Below, in pieces: positions 1 through 10,931 of a stretch of 64,000 bases of DNA. The notes under the pieces are model-generated. The model saw only the letters and a list, made by a program, of their open reading frames with translations. It was not told the DNA's origin and searched no databases. Source of the DNA: Oncomelania hupensis (lineage: Eukaryota; Mollusca; Gastropoda; Littorinimorpha; Pomatiopsidae); NCBI GenBank assembly GCA_036898135.1, contig CM072511.1:75333990-75397989 (forward strand), given 5' to 3'. How positions within the stretch are numbered: the stretch's first letter is position 1; each line of letters starts with the position of its first letter. The translations under genes were made by a program, and so were the position numbers.

Positions 1-200
1 TCATATCATCTTACCAAGTTTGGTTGTGATAGTTGAAATAGGTTCTGAGATATTAATCCACTTGCAAGTTTTGCACCCAAGGCGGGGACGGACTTTTTTC
101 TAAATTTTAGGACAATTTAGGACTCATCTCACACAGATTTGCAAAAATCTGGAACCATTTTTTTTTGGGTGGTGGGGGTGGGGTGGGGTAATTGCATAGA
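1..200. repeat. Dispersed repeat, copy 1
   Basis: The segment with GGTTGTGATAG, TAGGTTCTGAGA, CACTTGCAAGTTTTG and later CACACAGATTTGCAAAA recurs in the same order at about 23470-23680. It recurs more weakly at about 14980-15140 and 13190-13290. No coding content. The class is unknown; a MITE or other non-autonomous repeat is likely. Confidence 0.6.
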
Positions 201-592
201 CTCGCACTGCTATGCATGCAATTAAAAAATAAACCGACTTTGGACAGCTCCAGTGACACAACGAGCAAGGTCGGCCAAATTTGCTTGGCATGTGTCTCGA
301 TATCTATCATGCAACAAGAATCATGTTCAATAAAAACTTTAGAAAAGTAAAATGTTCAGTTGTGAATACATAAGACTTGCATTGCTAAATGCATGTGTCA
401 AAAACATGGATTATTGGAGTCAGTTCAGGTAAACTATATTTTATAGCTTGTGAGCTTTGTGGCTAAACTTTATTTTATAACTGGTAAGCTTGGTGGGCAG
501 TTATTTAAAGGTACCTATTACAAATCAACGCCATTATTATTTTGGCCTTAAAAATTCAGTATACCAACAGGACAACAAAAACAGAAAACAAT
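201..592. other. No gene seen
   Basis: AT-rich DNA before the first transposon. A loose duplication occurs near 436-515 (TTTATTTTATAACTGG-like phrases with GTAAGCTTGG and GTGAGCTTTG). Nothing else is supported. Confidence 0.5.
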
Positions 593-598
593 CTTGTA

Positions 599-2733
599 CA
601 GGGTGGAGAACAACTGAATCAAGAAATCTCTGAAATCTGGCCGGGGCCCAGGGGCCAAGCCCCGGTATTCGCCCCCTGGAAGAAAATGAATATATGCAAT
701 TTTGAAAGTAATATAGGGCCTCTCCTGAAAGCAAAAAGCACAAAGTAAACATGAATAGAAACAATAACAACAAAAAAAAAGAATGTTTTATGCACATGTC
801 TTTCAAAAAAGTTAAGAATCTTGATTTGTGGGTCTAAGAAAGTTTGAGGTCCACCACTGTTACACACAAACTCCACATTTCCAATTTTACTGGGCACACG
901 TTTTTCTATTTTTTAGCTGTAAACAGGCAAGAATTTTTATAATTTTAGGGATATTTAGGGGTACGTTAGTAAAAACACTACATCTTAGGTATTAGTGACT
1001 AGTGTATAGATTTAAATGAAATAAAATTCAAAATGAACAGAAATAAATTATCTTTTGATTATCTACCTTTTTATACTTCTCTTGTCATGTCTTGTATTTT
1101 ATTACTCCATGTGTATACAAAAAAAAGTTTTAAAAAGTCCAAACCAGCCCCCTCCTCTTCTTCACTTTCATGCCAGTCTGAAAGATCGTATGCATGCAAA
1201 CTACTGACACTAATTGTCTAATGTCAGTACCGATCTTTTCCTCCGACTCCAAGTCCATTTCTCTCACTTTAATGTCCGATAAATGGAAGCCTGTAAACTC
1301 CCCTTCATCAGTCGAAGAATCCAAACCATCCATTTTAGGCACACACACACACAAGAAAATTTGAAAAAAAAAATCGAAAAAACGAACGCATCACAGAGAA
1401 AACTTGTGGAAATGCAGTCGAATGTTTTCACAGCAGAATAAACCGGAAGTCAATTGCCGGAAGTCTCGCAATCTTTCAAACAACGCGCAGGGTGGAGAAC
1501 AACTGAATCAAGAAATCTCTGAAATCCGGCCGGGGCCCAGGGGCCAAGCCCCGGTATTCGCCCCCTGGAAGAAAATGAATTTAGGCAATTTTGAAAGTAA
1601 TTTAGGGCCTCTCCTGAATTCAAAAAGCACAAAGTAAACATCAATAAAAACAACAACCAAACAAAAAAGAATGTTTTATGCACATGTCTTTCTAAAAAGT
1701 TAAGAATCTTGATTTGTACTGTAGGCCTAACAAAGTTTGAGGTCCACCACTGTCACACACAAACTCCACATTTCCAATTTTACTGGGCACACATTTGTCT
1801 ATTTTTTAGCTGTAAACAGGCAAGAATTTTTATAATTTTAGAGATATTTAGGGGTACTAGTAAAAACACCACATCTTAGGTATTATTACTATATTAGTGA
1901 CTAGTGTATAGATTTAAATGAAATAAAATGCAAAATGAACAGAAATAAATTCTCTTTTGATTATCTACCTTTTTATACTTCTCTTGTCACGTCTTGTTTT
2001 TTATTACTCAATGTGTATAAAAAAAAAAAGCTTTAAAAAGTCCAAACAAGCCCCCTCCTCTTCTTCACTTTCATGCCAGTCTGAAAGATAATGCATGCAC
2101 ACTACTGACACTAATTGTCTAATGTCAGTACCGATCTCTTCCTCCGACTCCCAAGTCCATTTCTCTCACTTTAATGTCTAATAAATGGAAGCCTGTAAAC
2201 TCCCCTTCATCAGTTGAAGAATCCAAACCATCCATTTTAGACACACACACACACAAGATAATTTGGAGAAAAAAATCGAAAAAACGAATGCATTTCACAA
2301 CATAATAAACCGGAAGTCAATTGCCGGAAGTCTCGCAATCTTTCAAACAACGCGAGAATATAACCACATGGTTGATAGGGACGCTTTTGGACGTTTTGCC
2401 TGTTTAGAACTTCGGCCGCTTTTGGCCGCTATGCCCAATAAAGGGTAGTCCCTCAGCTTCTCACACTCGGAACTCAAATTTTTTTTCTCGGAAATGCAAA
2501 TGCCTTCCGCGGAAATCCGCGGATTCGCGGAGAGTTCTCCACCCTGAACGCGAGACTATAACCACATGGTTGATACGGACGCTTTTGGACGTTTTGCCTG
2601 TTTAGACCTTCGGCCGCTATGCCCAGTAAAGGGTAGCCCTCAGCTTCTCACACTCGGAACTCAATATTTTTTTCTCGGAAATGCAAATGCCTTTTGCGGA
2701 AATCCGCGGATTCGCGGACAATTCTCCACCCTG
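599..2733. mobile_element. Non-autonomous DNA transposon with CAGGGTGGAGAA ends (outer copy, 6-bp target duplication)
   Basis: The left end is CAGGGTGGAGAA and the right end TTCTCCACCCTG, perfect 12-bp inverted repeats. CTTGTA is duplicated at 593-598 and 2734-2739. Without the nested copy the element is about 1.07 kb. Just inside the left end is a GC-rich self-complementary stretch (GGCCGGGGCCCAGGGGCC). The right end carries GCGGAAATCCGCGGATTCGCGG-type palindromic sequence. There is no transposase frame. CAG-starting ends suggest a hAT-like superfamily, and a 6-bp duplication would fit a hAT6-type group; that assignment is inference. Confidence 0.85.
1488..2546. mobile_element. Second copy of the same transposon nested inside the first
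   Basis: It has the same 12-bp ends as the outer element and is flanked by its own 6-bp duplication AACGCG (1482-1487 and 2547-2552). Its 1059 bp closely match the outer element over their whole length, including the GC-rich left block, the CA microsatellite and the right-end palindromes. The family therefore inserted into itself. Confidence 0.85.
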
Positions 2734-2871
2734 CTTGTATCTTGGGAACATTTTTTGAAGACGTGGGATCAGTACATAAACTCACACATCTGGCATAACA
2801 TTAAACCAGGCAAGAAATAATATATGAAATCACATGTTAAAAATTCTAATAAAAACATCATCTTTGCAGAA

Positions 2872-3090
<219 letters not shown>

Positions 3091-3329
3091 TTACCAATAT
3101 AATTCATGATTTAATCTGACCAAAATGCTGAGACATTCAAGAAATGTAAACAAAGTATGTTTATACAGTACCATGGGTTCATTCAAAAATCAACAACGTT
3201 GACATGTAATGCACAAACAAAGTCCTGAATTAAAACTTATTTCATACTGTTTGAATACTGTCAATGTTTTCAGTTCATTCACACAGAGTCAATGTTTTCA
3301 TTTTCAAGTCTGGATATTGCCAATGTTCT

Positions 3330-3592
3330 CAGTTCACCCAAGCACAGAGTCTATGTTCTTTCATCCGCAAGGACAGTGATATCGTGGGCTTTCCTGGAGT
3401 CAGTGCATCCTCCATTGTCTCCTTCTTCCATCGAATGTCCGACGAAGTTGACGTTATCGGTTCCCAGAATGCACTTACTGGGTCTCACGTTGGCTTCTGT
3501 GAGACGGTAAAACAGCTCCCTCAAGGTCTGCAGATGCTCCTTCCAGGTCTGGGTGTGGACTAGCAGGTCGTCCCAGTAACACTCTTTAACAT
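3330..3592 (-). pseudogene. Ty3/gypsy-like reverse transcriptase fragment
   Basis: Minus-strand translation reads YWDDLLVHTQTWKEHLQTLR, then ELFYRLTEANVRPSKCILG and VNFVGHSMEEG. This is the order of the gypsy reverse transcriptase core: catalytic YxDD with LLV, helix with E-H-L, xRPxKC, then F-x-G-H. Only about 75 residues remain and the frame is lost afterwards. The left flank carries a duplicated phrase with CACAGAGTC near 3280 and 3345. No LTR was seen. It lies in the last intron of the oxidase gene. Confidence 0.65.
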
Positions 3593-3594
3593 TC

Positions 3595-3850
3595 TTTTTA
3601 ACATTCTTGAATGTTGTCCTCCCACCTCTTTTTCACCTTCTTTTGCCTCTTTGCACCATGCCTTGCAGGATGGTCTTTGCAAGGCCTGATGCTCTGTGAC
3701 ATGACCATACCATCGGAGTTTCTGCTTCTTCACCACTGTGAGCATGTCATTGTGTTGTTCAATGGCTTGTGTGATTGTCTGTCGGACTTCGTCGTTGATG
3801 ATGTGATGGGTATTGGAAAGGCATCTGTGGGCAAGTCTTCTACACAGGTC
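3595..3850 (-). mobile_element. RTE-like LINE, 3' fragment
   Basis: The minus strand encodes the degenerate C-terminal tail of the RTE family in this window (VVKKQKLRWYGHV, then the KxxxEVGGQHSRM equivalent in a shifted frame). The DNA matches the ends of the copies near 10.9, 44.1 and 50.4 kb. Truncated on both sides and not functional. Confidence 0.8.
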
Positions 3851-4768
3851 TCCGTCCAGGATGGAGGAACCTCAGGTTATATAGGTTCAACGACCATGTG
3901 CCACTGTACTCGTGGATTTCGACTGTGGCCAACAGCCTTTAGGATTGGGCACCACCAGGTCTTTGTTGCCAAAGACTATGATGGAAAGAACCTCCACTCA
4001 TGGTGAAAAAAAATAAACCGTACTCTGTCCACTTTAATGCAGTTTTTTAAAATTTTATTTTATCTTTTGCAGACGACAGTACATTACATTGTTCTGGGAA
4101 AGATTATGTCCATACAAACATAACATCTTTACAAAATAGTTTCAATGATGTGATAAACTGGTGTCTAATCAAATGGTCCTTCATCCTAAAGAAAACCCCA
4201 TTGCAAATGTTTGCCATGGAGTGTGCTGCTATCAGATTCGTTGTAAACTGTGCCAAGACAATTGCTTGGCAAATAAAGACTACTCCCACTCCCACCAAAA
4301 TTCCAAAATTAGAACTATCTGAATGTTATTTCAGTTTGTAACTGCAACTGAAAAAGAAATTCATGAACATTGTTTACTCTCCTACTAAGAGCTGTACTCT
4401 TGACCCTATGCCAACCCCTTTTGTAAAACAGTGCCTATGTGACTTACCATTGCTCCATTAGAACAATAGATATTCTGCCGTGAACTGCTAATGCCAAACC
4501 AGGACCACACAAAACTAATCAAAATCAGATTAAACTCACTGCTAACATTTAACTATGATAAAAGATGTAAATAAAACCAGTTAACTAATGAAATTTGACC
4601 AAGCCTTTAAAAAAGACATGACCTATTTATGCGATAAAACAAGCCAACATCAGCGAACCAAAATATCTTTCTCTTTCATCAACCAGATCAGCACATTCAG
4701 ACATAAAATGGCAGATGGAAATGGCAGATGGAAAAGGACTTTTCACATGCAAACACCGTGGTGGTTCA

Positions 4769-5381
4769 CATACCTGTCAAGCTCTTGTGGACTCTTACCA
4801 TAAGATTTTGCTTCCCATACCATAAGTTTGAACAAAATACCATAAGAAATGTGTGAAAATTCGTGGATTGTCACATTCAACACGAATCAGAATTAAACAC
4901 ATGTACACACAGCACCAGAGATAGCTCAGTGGTCAGAGCGCACGACTTGTGTGAGTGCGTCTTGGGCGACGTGGGTTCTGACTTCAGCTAACTATTTTGT
5001 GACTGCTGGATATTACGGGCCAGCGCCTTGAGAAGCCCTCTGAGCTTGTAAGTGCGCTATATAAGAGACATCTCTTTTCTTTTCTTTTACACACACACAC
5101 CATGCTTAACGAAACAAGCTTAACGAACCAATCAGTCTTGTTTCAAATTCAGAAAAACACACTTTTCTCAATACCTAACTGCACTTTATTTAATTTTTGA
5201 GATGGAAAACAAATCCATGTAAAATAAAACATTTATGCACACATGAATACAACAACTCATTGATGCTCTTTTTTCACCACAATTAAAAAAAAACGTAAGA
5301 TCTTCACCTTATGCCATAGGACTTGAAAATCGCCAAAATTATGTAAGAAATACGTCAAAAGCATAAGACTTGACAGGTATG
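4769..5381. mobile_element. DNA transposon with CATACCTGTCAAG ends and 6-bp target duplication
   Basis: It has a 13-bp perfect inverted repeat, CATACCTGTCAAG at 4769 and CTTGACAGGTATG ending at 5381. GGTTCA is duplicated at 4763-4768 and 5382-5387, and removing the element restores a continuous LINE sequence, an internal proof of boundaries. Subterminal CATAAG phrases occur near both ends. There is no transposase frame. A SINE sits inside it. Confidence 0.85.
4912..5095 (+). mobile_element. tRNA-derived SINE
   Basis: An A-box-like TAGCTCAGTGGTC (4922-4934) and a weaker B-box-like GGGTTCTGACT (4973-4983) lie at a tRNA-like spacing. They are followed by GCGCTATATAAGAGACATC and a pyrimidine-rich TCTTTTCTTTTC tail. 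It is nested in the transposon 4769-5381. Confidence 0.7.
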
Positions 5382-6184
5382 GGTTCATCACCTTTCAAAA
5401 GAAAAATAGGAGTGACATAAGTATATCCTATATGTAGGCAAGTCACAATTGATCACTAGAATTGTTAACCACTCCATCAGTCCCTGATTGGTTCAAGTGA
5501 GCAGTTACACCACCACCTCAAGAAATACCACCTGAATCCCAACAATTAAAAAAACTTTCGACCTTTCTCGAATCTGCCTAGATACTGGTAACAGGTTGTT
5601 TTATCACAACTTCAAAAGCATCTCTCTCTGAACGGTCTACTAGAAATATGTATCTGCTTATAAAAAACATCATAGCACTGAAACAGCTGTCCTTTCCGTT
5701 CTCAACAACCTGCTTGCTAAGGCATTACTTGACCTGATTGCTGCATTTGACATTCTTCATTCAATACTACTCGGAAGACTACAAATCACATTTGGAGTAA
5801 CCGATACCGCCATTAAATGGTTCATGTCATATTTCAGCAACGGAGAAAAGTGTTATCGTCGATGGCACTTTCTTCCTCCTGTCCGCTTTGAGTTTGGTGT
5901 TCCTGAAGAGTCAGTACTTTGGACCTGTATTTTTTTCCACTATATGCTCAGCCCTGAAATTCTGCATTGATGATGTCCTTTCGTTAATTAACATTAATAA
6001 GTTGAAACTAAATTCAGACAAGAAAGAAGTCATGCCTGTTGGTTCTGCTTCACGCCTCAGCTTGGTTGACAGTGATTCTGCAGACATTGGGGGGACTTTC
6101 AATGAACGGTTGCTTTCAAATTGAATGTTATGCTATGCTTGCACCTTGACCAGGCTCTGTCTACGAGTAGGCACAGGGGTTAGG

Positions 6185-6600
6185 TGCTATAAGAAAATGC
6201 CGCCCAAGGGCTGTGCTGGTTCTGGGTAGTAGAGAGGTATGTGAAGAAATGGCCCATGAAAATAGCCCCTTCCTGTCATTTGGGGAGTTTCCTGCAATTT
6301 TAAACGATGGTAACAATCCACCTTCTTTGCCAAGACTATTAACAACATCGTTTTGTGCTATGTGAAAATGCTGGTCAAGGGCTGTGCCGGATGTTTCTGG
6401 GTAGTAGAGAGACCTGTGAAGAAATGGCCCATGAAAATAGCCCCTTCCTGTCATTTGGGGAGTTTCCTGCAATTTTAAAAGATGGTAGCAATCTGCCTTA
6501 TTTGCTAAGACTGTTAACGACAACGCCGTTTTGTGCTATGTGAAAATGCCGCCCAAGAGCTGTACTGGATGTTTCTGGGTAGTAGGGAGGCCTGTGTCAT
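6185..6600. repeat. Tandem repeat, unit about 171-178 bp, about 2.4 units
   Basis: The phrase AAAATGC..CAAGGGCTGTGC starts at 6194, 6365 and 6543. The units share GAAATGGCCCATGAAAATAG and CCTGTCATTTGGGGAGTTTC. It lies inside the broken L2-like LINE and matches no part of its coding sequence. Confidence 0.75.
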
Positions 6601-6909
6601 GCAGCGGTTTTGGAACTTTAGAGAATCGCGTCAATTTGTTCCCATTTGTCACAGAACACAGCCGCCAGATTGGTGACATCCATGATAACTTCGTGTCTTA
6701 AATACTTCTCGGTTCTTAGTGGCCTGCCTGCAGAGCAAATCGAACAGTTGCAAAAAGTGCAAAAAGTGCAAAACAGCGCTGCGAGGCTCGTCATGTGCAG
6801 ATCAAAATGTAGTCATGTCACTTCGATGCTCATAGAACTACATTGGCTCCCTGCAAACTTTTGTATTCAATACAAACTTGCCACATTGAAGCACCACTAC
6901 CACTGTATT

Positions 6910-7632
6910 CAGAGCTTATTCTAAGGCGCGGGATGCGCGGGATCACGCACAAAAAGTTTTTTTTCCCGCAAAGAAATTCGATGAGCGCGTTCGCGATCCC
7001 ACAGAGATTGGAAATTTCCCGCTACATGTCTTGATCGAAGCGGGCTTTACTGTGACGTTTCTGTCGTCTGCTAGGGCGTAGCGGAAACTGGAGTTAAACG
7101 GAAGTTGCTCTTGTATATGCGATGTGTCTCAAATTTTCATTGGCCGATGCTATTCTTTTTGACCAATCACCTTTCTTCTGAGTGTGGCATCGATGAACCT
7201 GACCGGTTGGAACTGGTTTACAATCAGAATCAGAATGGCTTCGAAAAAGCGCACGCTTTTCGACTTTGAATTCAGTGGAGGAACTGTGAAGAAAACAGTC
7301 ACACTGTTTTCCCATGACTGATCTTCTAAAATAGCAGAGCTTTTATGCAACAGTTGTGAAAGCAAGGTTACAGATACCAGTTTGTGATATATTTTGTCTG
7401 CGATTTGTATGTACTTACTGTTTGGAGAGAATGCGACACTTGACTGTTTCACAGTTTATCCAAGAACATCACGGGAGAAAACAGATATGGATATTTGTTT
7501 GTGTGTACACCCTATATATGCCGAGAAGACGCCCCCACTGTTTTGGTCAGAGGGGGGCCTAATCCCCCCCCCCTTTTTTTTCAAGGAAGGGGGGCCTGCC
7601 CCCACTTCTTCAAAATCCTAGAATAAGCTCTG
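6910..7632. mobile_element. DNA transposon with CAGAGCTTATTCTA ends and 6-bp target duplication
   Basis: A 14-bp perfect inverted repeat, CAGAGCTTATTCTA at 6910 and TAGAATAAGCTCTG ending at 7632. TGTATT is duplicated at 6904-6909 and 7633-7638, and removal rejoins the L2-like coding sequence. The left interior is GC-rich with GCGCGGGATGCGCGGGATC. A run of C next to T lies near 7565-7580. No transposase is visible. Confidence 0.85.
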
Positions 7633-8152
7633 TGTATTTGTCAGCATCTACCGCCACTGCAAAGCATCACTACTACCGTATCTGTCAGCATCTCTTACCA
7701 CCTGATCAGGTGCCCTGTACTTTGTCCTCTTGTGAAAAACTGCTTAACAAGGCGAACCTCAAGGGATGTGGAGGACAGTCTTTCAGTTACATAGCCCCTA
7801 CTGTCTGGATCTTGCTGCCGGTTGACTTGAGAAACACTCTTATCTCGTTCAAATCAAAACTAAAGACACATTTGTTTCGTGGGGCATTTCATATATAAAC
7901 CTTAGATCTTCTTTTGGCAGAGTGACAGAGTGATATTGTGCTGTCTTGTATGTTGTAATCTGCGATTTAAAAAAAATTGTAATTAGTTTGGCATGGCTGT
8001 GGCTGAATGGGTGTGTTGAGCCTGGTTAGAAGAAACTACACATTATAAAAATTCTGTATTATTCTTATTGATAATCACAACAACGTCAATTTAGTTAGTC
8101 ATTGCTGATATGGACCAGTGGACAGGTTTTCTAAGTTCTTCATCGTTAATAG

Positions 8153-8290
8153 GGTCCAGCGGACTGCAAGCTGAATCAGGACCACACAACATCAAGCTCA
8201 TGCAAGTCCAGCCTTTAAAATTAAATATTAACAATAGATAACACGTAAGCAAGTAACAGACCATTGTGTATTTGGAGTTACTGTTGATTC
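8153..8290 (-). mobile_element. RNase H LINE, 3' scrap with terminal hairpin module
   Basis: GGTCCAGCGGACTGC is followed by AATCAGGACCACACAAC, the 3' module of the LINE at 17270, and then about 100 bp of weakly similar 3'UTR. Non-coding and truncated. Confidence 0.6.
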
Positions 8291-8420
8291 AGAATTTCCA
8301 AAAATACTGTTGCTTTTAAAACTACAATTTTTTGCTCCTGAATGCACCAGGAAACCTTTCTTCCATGCACACCGATTTTTCTCATATTAACTCTTACTTA
8401 GCGTCCTACACTGCACCAAG

Positions 8421-8967
8421 CATGCCTACCCGTACGAAATTTCCGTATTTTTTCCGGAAATTTGAGAAACTCGGCAAGCGCTATGGAAAATATGGATACT
8501 TGTTTCACGGTCCGGAAATAAATAAAAACCACATTGGGAAAAAAAATCGAACTCGTTGGCCTGTGGTAATGAACGGCGTGACGTTTTTCGAAGACAGCCG
8601 AACCCGGTTTAATGCCGCAGTGCGCAGTCGCAGTAGAGACAGGTGGCATAGAAGTTTCCGGCACCAAAGTTTGCCGAACCAGTTTTTGCGCAGTCACAGT
8701 GAGGATCGGTGCTCGTGAAACAGAATTCAAAACGAGAAACAGAATTCAAAACATGGCGTCTAAACGAATAGCTAAGTGATTGTGAATCTGAATCTTCAAA
8801 GAAACGGCCCAAGGGGCAGACATGTCTTGCCTCGTATTCGGAAAAGTGTCCTTTCGTTATTCGCGGCAGCACCGACTCAAAAGTACGATTTGTGCCAACC
8901 AGTTTGGCATCTCCGCCGGTGGTATGAACGACATCAAGCGACACGTGGAAGGCCCACAGCATATTAC
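8421..8967 (+). pseudogene. Transposon left end and broken zinc-finger transposase N-terminus
   Basis: It begins CATGCCTACCCGTACG then CCGTATTTTTTCCGG. This parallels the left end of the 44265 element (TGCCAACCAGTACGG, CCGTATTTAATTCCGG), so the two may be relatives. A transposase-like start at 8752 (MASKRIAK then stop) continues in other frames as KRPKGQTCLASYSEKCPFV and CANQFGISAGGMNDIKRHV, ending EGPQH. C-x-x-C-like and H-x-H-like residues of a BED/TTF-type finger are recognisable but frameshifted. A second copy interrupts it at about 8968. The superfamily is uncertain; hAT-like is likely. Confidence 0.55.
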
Positions 8968-9226
8968 AGGATTGCCTACCGTTACGATTTTCCATATTTT
9001 TGTTACTGAAATTATCAACAAATGATCTTTGCTACGGAAAGTACGGAGACTAAACGAAAGTCATGCAAAAAAAATTCTTTTAACATTTAAAAAAACAAAA
9101 AACAAGCACTATCATTTGCTTGCGCTTACTTATACGAAGCGGAGTAGTCGAGTTTTGTCTTTAAACGGAAGCTGCTTCAGAGCACGCGCAAATATTACTT
9201 CCATACCAAAGTCGCTCTTTTCAAAC

Positions 9227-9574
9227 ATGGCGAAGCGAGTTTCGGATACTGTGCTTGATTCTGTTCTAATAGAGGACGAAACAGACAGCGAGTCTGACAG
9301 AGAGAAAACGCCACCAAAAGAAATAAAGAAACTAAAGCGAAAACAATCGTTTCATGACGAATATTCTAAAAAGTTTCCGTGCCTTTCAGTGGGAAAAAAG
9401 GCTGCAACTTTCGTATACTGCAAACGGTGTGACAGCCAGTTTTCAATAGCGCATGGAGGATTTGACGACTGTCGAAGGCATTGTATTTCAAAAAAACATA
9501 TTTTCTATGCAGCACTTCTCAAAGATTGCATTTTTTGTGACTGCATTATTTGTTATCAAACGCCTTCAGGCTGA
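9227..9574 (+). pseudogene. Zinc-finger N-terminus of a hAT-like transposase (truncated)
   Basis: From ATG 9227 a 115-residue frame reads MAKRVSDTVLDSV, a Ser/Glu-rich linker and a basic KKLKRKQSFHDEYSKKFPCL. It then has a zinc finger: VYCKRCDSQFSIAHGG, then RRHCISKKH, a C-x2-C...H-x5-H arrangement. This finger is typical of the N-terminus of transposase families in fish and invertebrate genomes. The catalytic domain is absent: the frame runs into a repeat and stops. It is homologous to, and nested within, the broken copy at 8421-8967; its own left end is ATTGCCTACCGTTACG at about 8968. An upstream in-frame extension to 9029 is unlikely to be used. Confidence 0.6.
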
Positions 9575-10030
9575 TAGATATTAGATCTATAATTATGGCA
9601 CCCTTTTTTTATTTTATGACAAGAGCTTCTTAATGTGAAAAACAATTTTGCAACTGTCATGAACCAAAAAAATAAGTATTTTGGAGCAATTGACAAGCCA
9701 CAGGACTGCATGGACTTTAAGAGTGCTTATTTCACAAGCCCAAAGGCTAAAAGTGAACTATGAACATATTTAATGTGAGTAAAGTGCTATGCAGCACTTT
9801 TTAAAGATTGCATTTTTTGTGACTGCATTATTTGTTCTCAAACGCCCTCAGGCTGATAGCGAAAGACAGATACAATTAGATCTATAATTAGTGCCTCTTA
9901 AAAACAATTTTGCAACTGTCACGAACTAAAAAAAACAAGGTATTTTAGAGCAATTGAATAAAATAACTTTGCAATGAATAAATTAGCAAAATAAACTTGA
10001 AAGGTGTATGTAGTTTGGAGCAATTGAATA
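9509..10030. repeat. Direct repeat, unit about 282 bp, nearly two units
   Basis: GCAGCACTTCTCAAAGATTG at 9509 recurs as GCAGCACTTTTTAAAGATTG at 9791. Both are followed by GACTGCATTATTTGTT, CAGGCTGATAG, ATCTATAATTA and GGAGCAATTGA-like phrases. The first unit contains the end of the transposase-like frame, so the array grew from the transposon. Confidence 0.7.
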
Positions 10031-10436
10031 TAAGATAAGTTACCCTACATGGGAACAACGCTATTAGTTCTTGAACATCCTTTTTATTAATAACTGCGAG
10101 TGTCCCTGAAAAGTTTCATGTGTCCCTGATTTTTGGAGCTTGTGTTACTGATTCTTACATGGACAGTTAGGCAGCTCAGCTGCACGAAACCGCAACTAGC
10201 GCTCAGTCCTGATCCACATGAAACCACAACTCAACGGATACACAAACAGAAACTGATGTCATAGGACCTTGATCCTCTTTCTTGAGATACATTTCCCGTA
10301 ACAACATCCGGTTTCCACTGTTGAACGTTTACTGATGACGCAAAGTTGGCTGGTCTTTTCTGAACGGATTTTTGTTCCACATTTTCGTTATCCGAATTGT
10401 GGAAAGCAATGGTGAATTAGATAAATATTCAATGTT

Positions 10437-10800
10437 TATAGGGTCCAACGGACTGCTAAGAGCCGAATCAGGACCACACAATACTATTCAAAACAATAGA
10501 AAAACGCTAACAAAAAATGATAAAAGATGTACATAAAACTAGCATTACTGATGAAATTGAACCAAGTACATTACACAAGAAGATATGACTAATATGCGAT
10601 AAAATAAACCAAGATCACATAAAAATGTATTGCCCATTGCAAATTTTTAAAATATAATTAAAAGGTATCGAACCAAAATATCTTTCCCTATCATCAATCA
10701 CCAGCACATTCAGATATAAAATGGTGGACGAAAAAGGATTTTTCACATGCAAAGCACCACGGTGGTTCTTCTCCTTTCAAAACTAACATTCATAAACCAG
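10437..10800 (-). mobile_element. RNase H LINE, 3' fragment
   Basis: The hairpin module (GGTCCAACGGACTGC...AATCAGGACC, 10442-10475) is followed by about 320 bp matching 17330-17720 and 4510-4768. Matching phrases are GGTATCGAACCAAAATATCT, CACATTCAGATATAAAATGG and CATGCAAAGCACC. 5' truncated and non-coding. Confidence 0.75.
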
Positions 10801-10931
10801 ATACTTTATTCAGTTTTTAAAGACTTTCTAGGGCCTGGAAAAAGGAACCCAGTTTCTCTCATACTTTCAAAGACTGTACGAACCCTGGTTGTACCAACTG
10901 AGGTCACTGATGGCCTAGCAAGATTATCCTA

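Larger units (their letters stand above)
4495..5450 (-). mobile_element. RNase H LINE, 3' scrap split by a transposon
   Basis: The stretch 4495-4768 matches the 3' part of the LINE copy at 17270-18945: CCAGGACCACAC half-hairpin, GATCAGCACATTCAGACAT, then CAAACACCGTGGTGGTTC. The match resumes at 5382-5450 with TTTCAAAAG and GTGACATAAGTATATCC. Element 4769-5381 lies exactly between. 5' truncated; only 3'UTR and the last RNase H-proximal bases remain. Confidence 0.7.
5540..8075 (+). mobile_element. L2-like LINE, degenerate, with an insertion and a tandem array inside
   Basis: Plus-strand coding remnants appear in the order expected for a CR1/L2-group LINE. A corrupted reverse transcriptase stretch lies at 5580-6120 (LLIKNI, AAFDI, FLLSALSLVFLKSQYFGPVF where GVPQGSVLGP would stand, then LNSDKKEVM). 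The C-terminal part follows at 6650-6920 (FSVLSGLPAEQIEQLQKVQ, NSAARLV, HWLP) and 7632-7898 (GQSFSYIAPTVWILLP, FKSKLKTHLFRGAFHI). The 3' tail near 7985-8075 resembles the hairpin-like ends of L2 elements. Many stops and frameshifts make it inactive. It is interrupted by 6910-7632 and by a repeat array at 6185-6600. Confidence 0.75.

Noticed and set aside
1450..1683. Minus-strand frames repeated at 537-806 and 1450-1683
   Set aside because: Their similarity only reflects two copies of the same non-coding transposon; the protein has no domain and no coding pattern.
3611..4006. 131-residue plus-strand frame
   Set aside because: Most of it is the reverse strand of an RTE-like LINE fragment; no plus-strand homology is recognisable.
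6161..6523. 120-residue minus-strand frame with an internal protein repeat
   Set aside because: It follows from the 171-178-bp tandem DNA repeat, and no family is recognisable.
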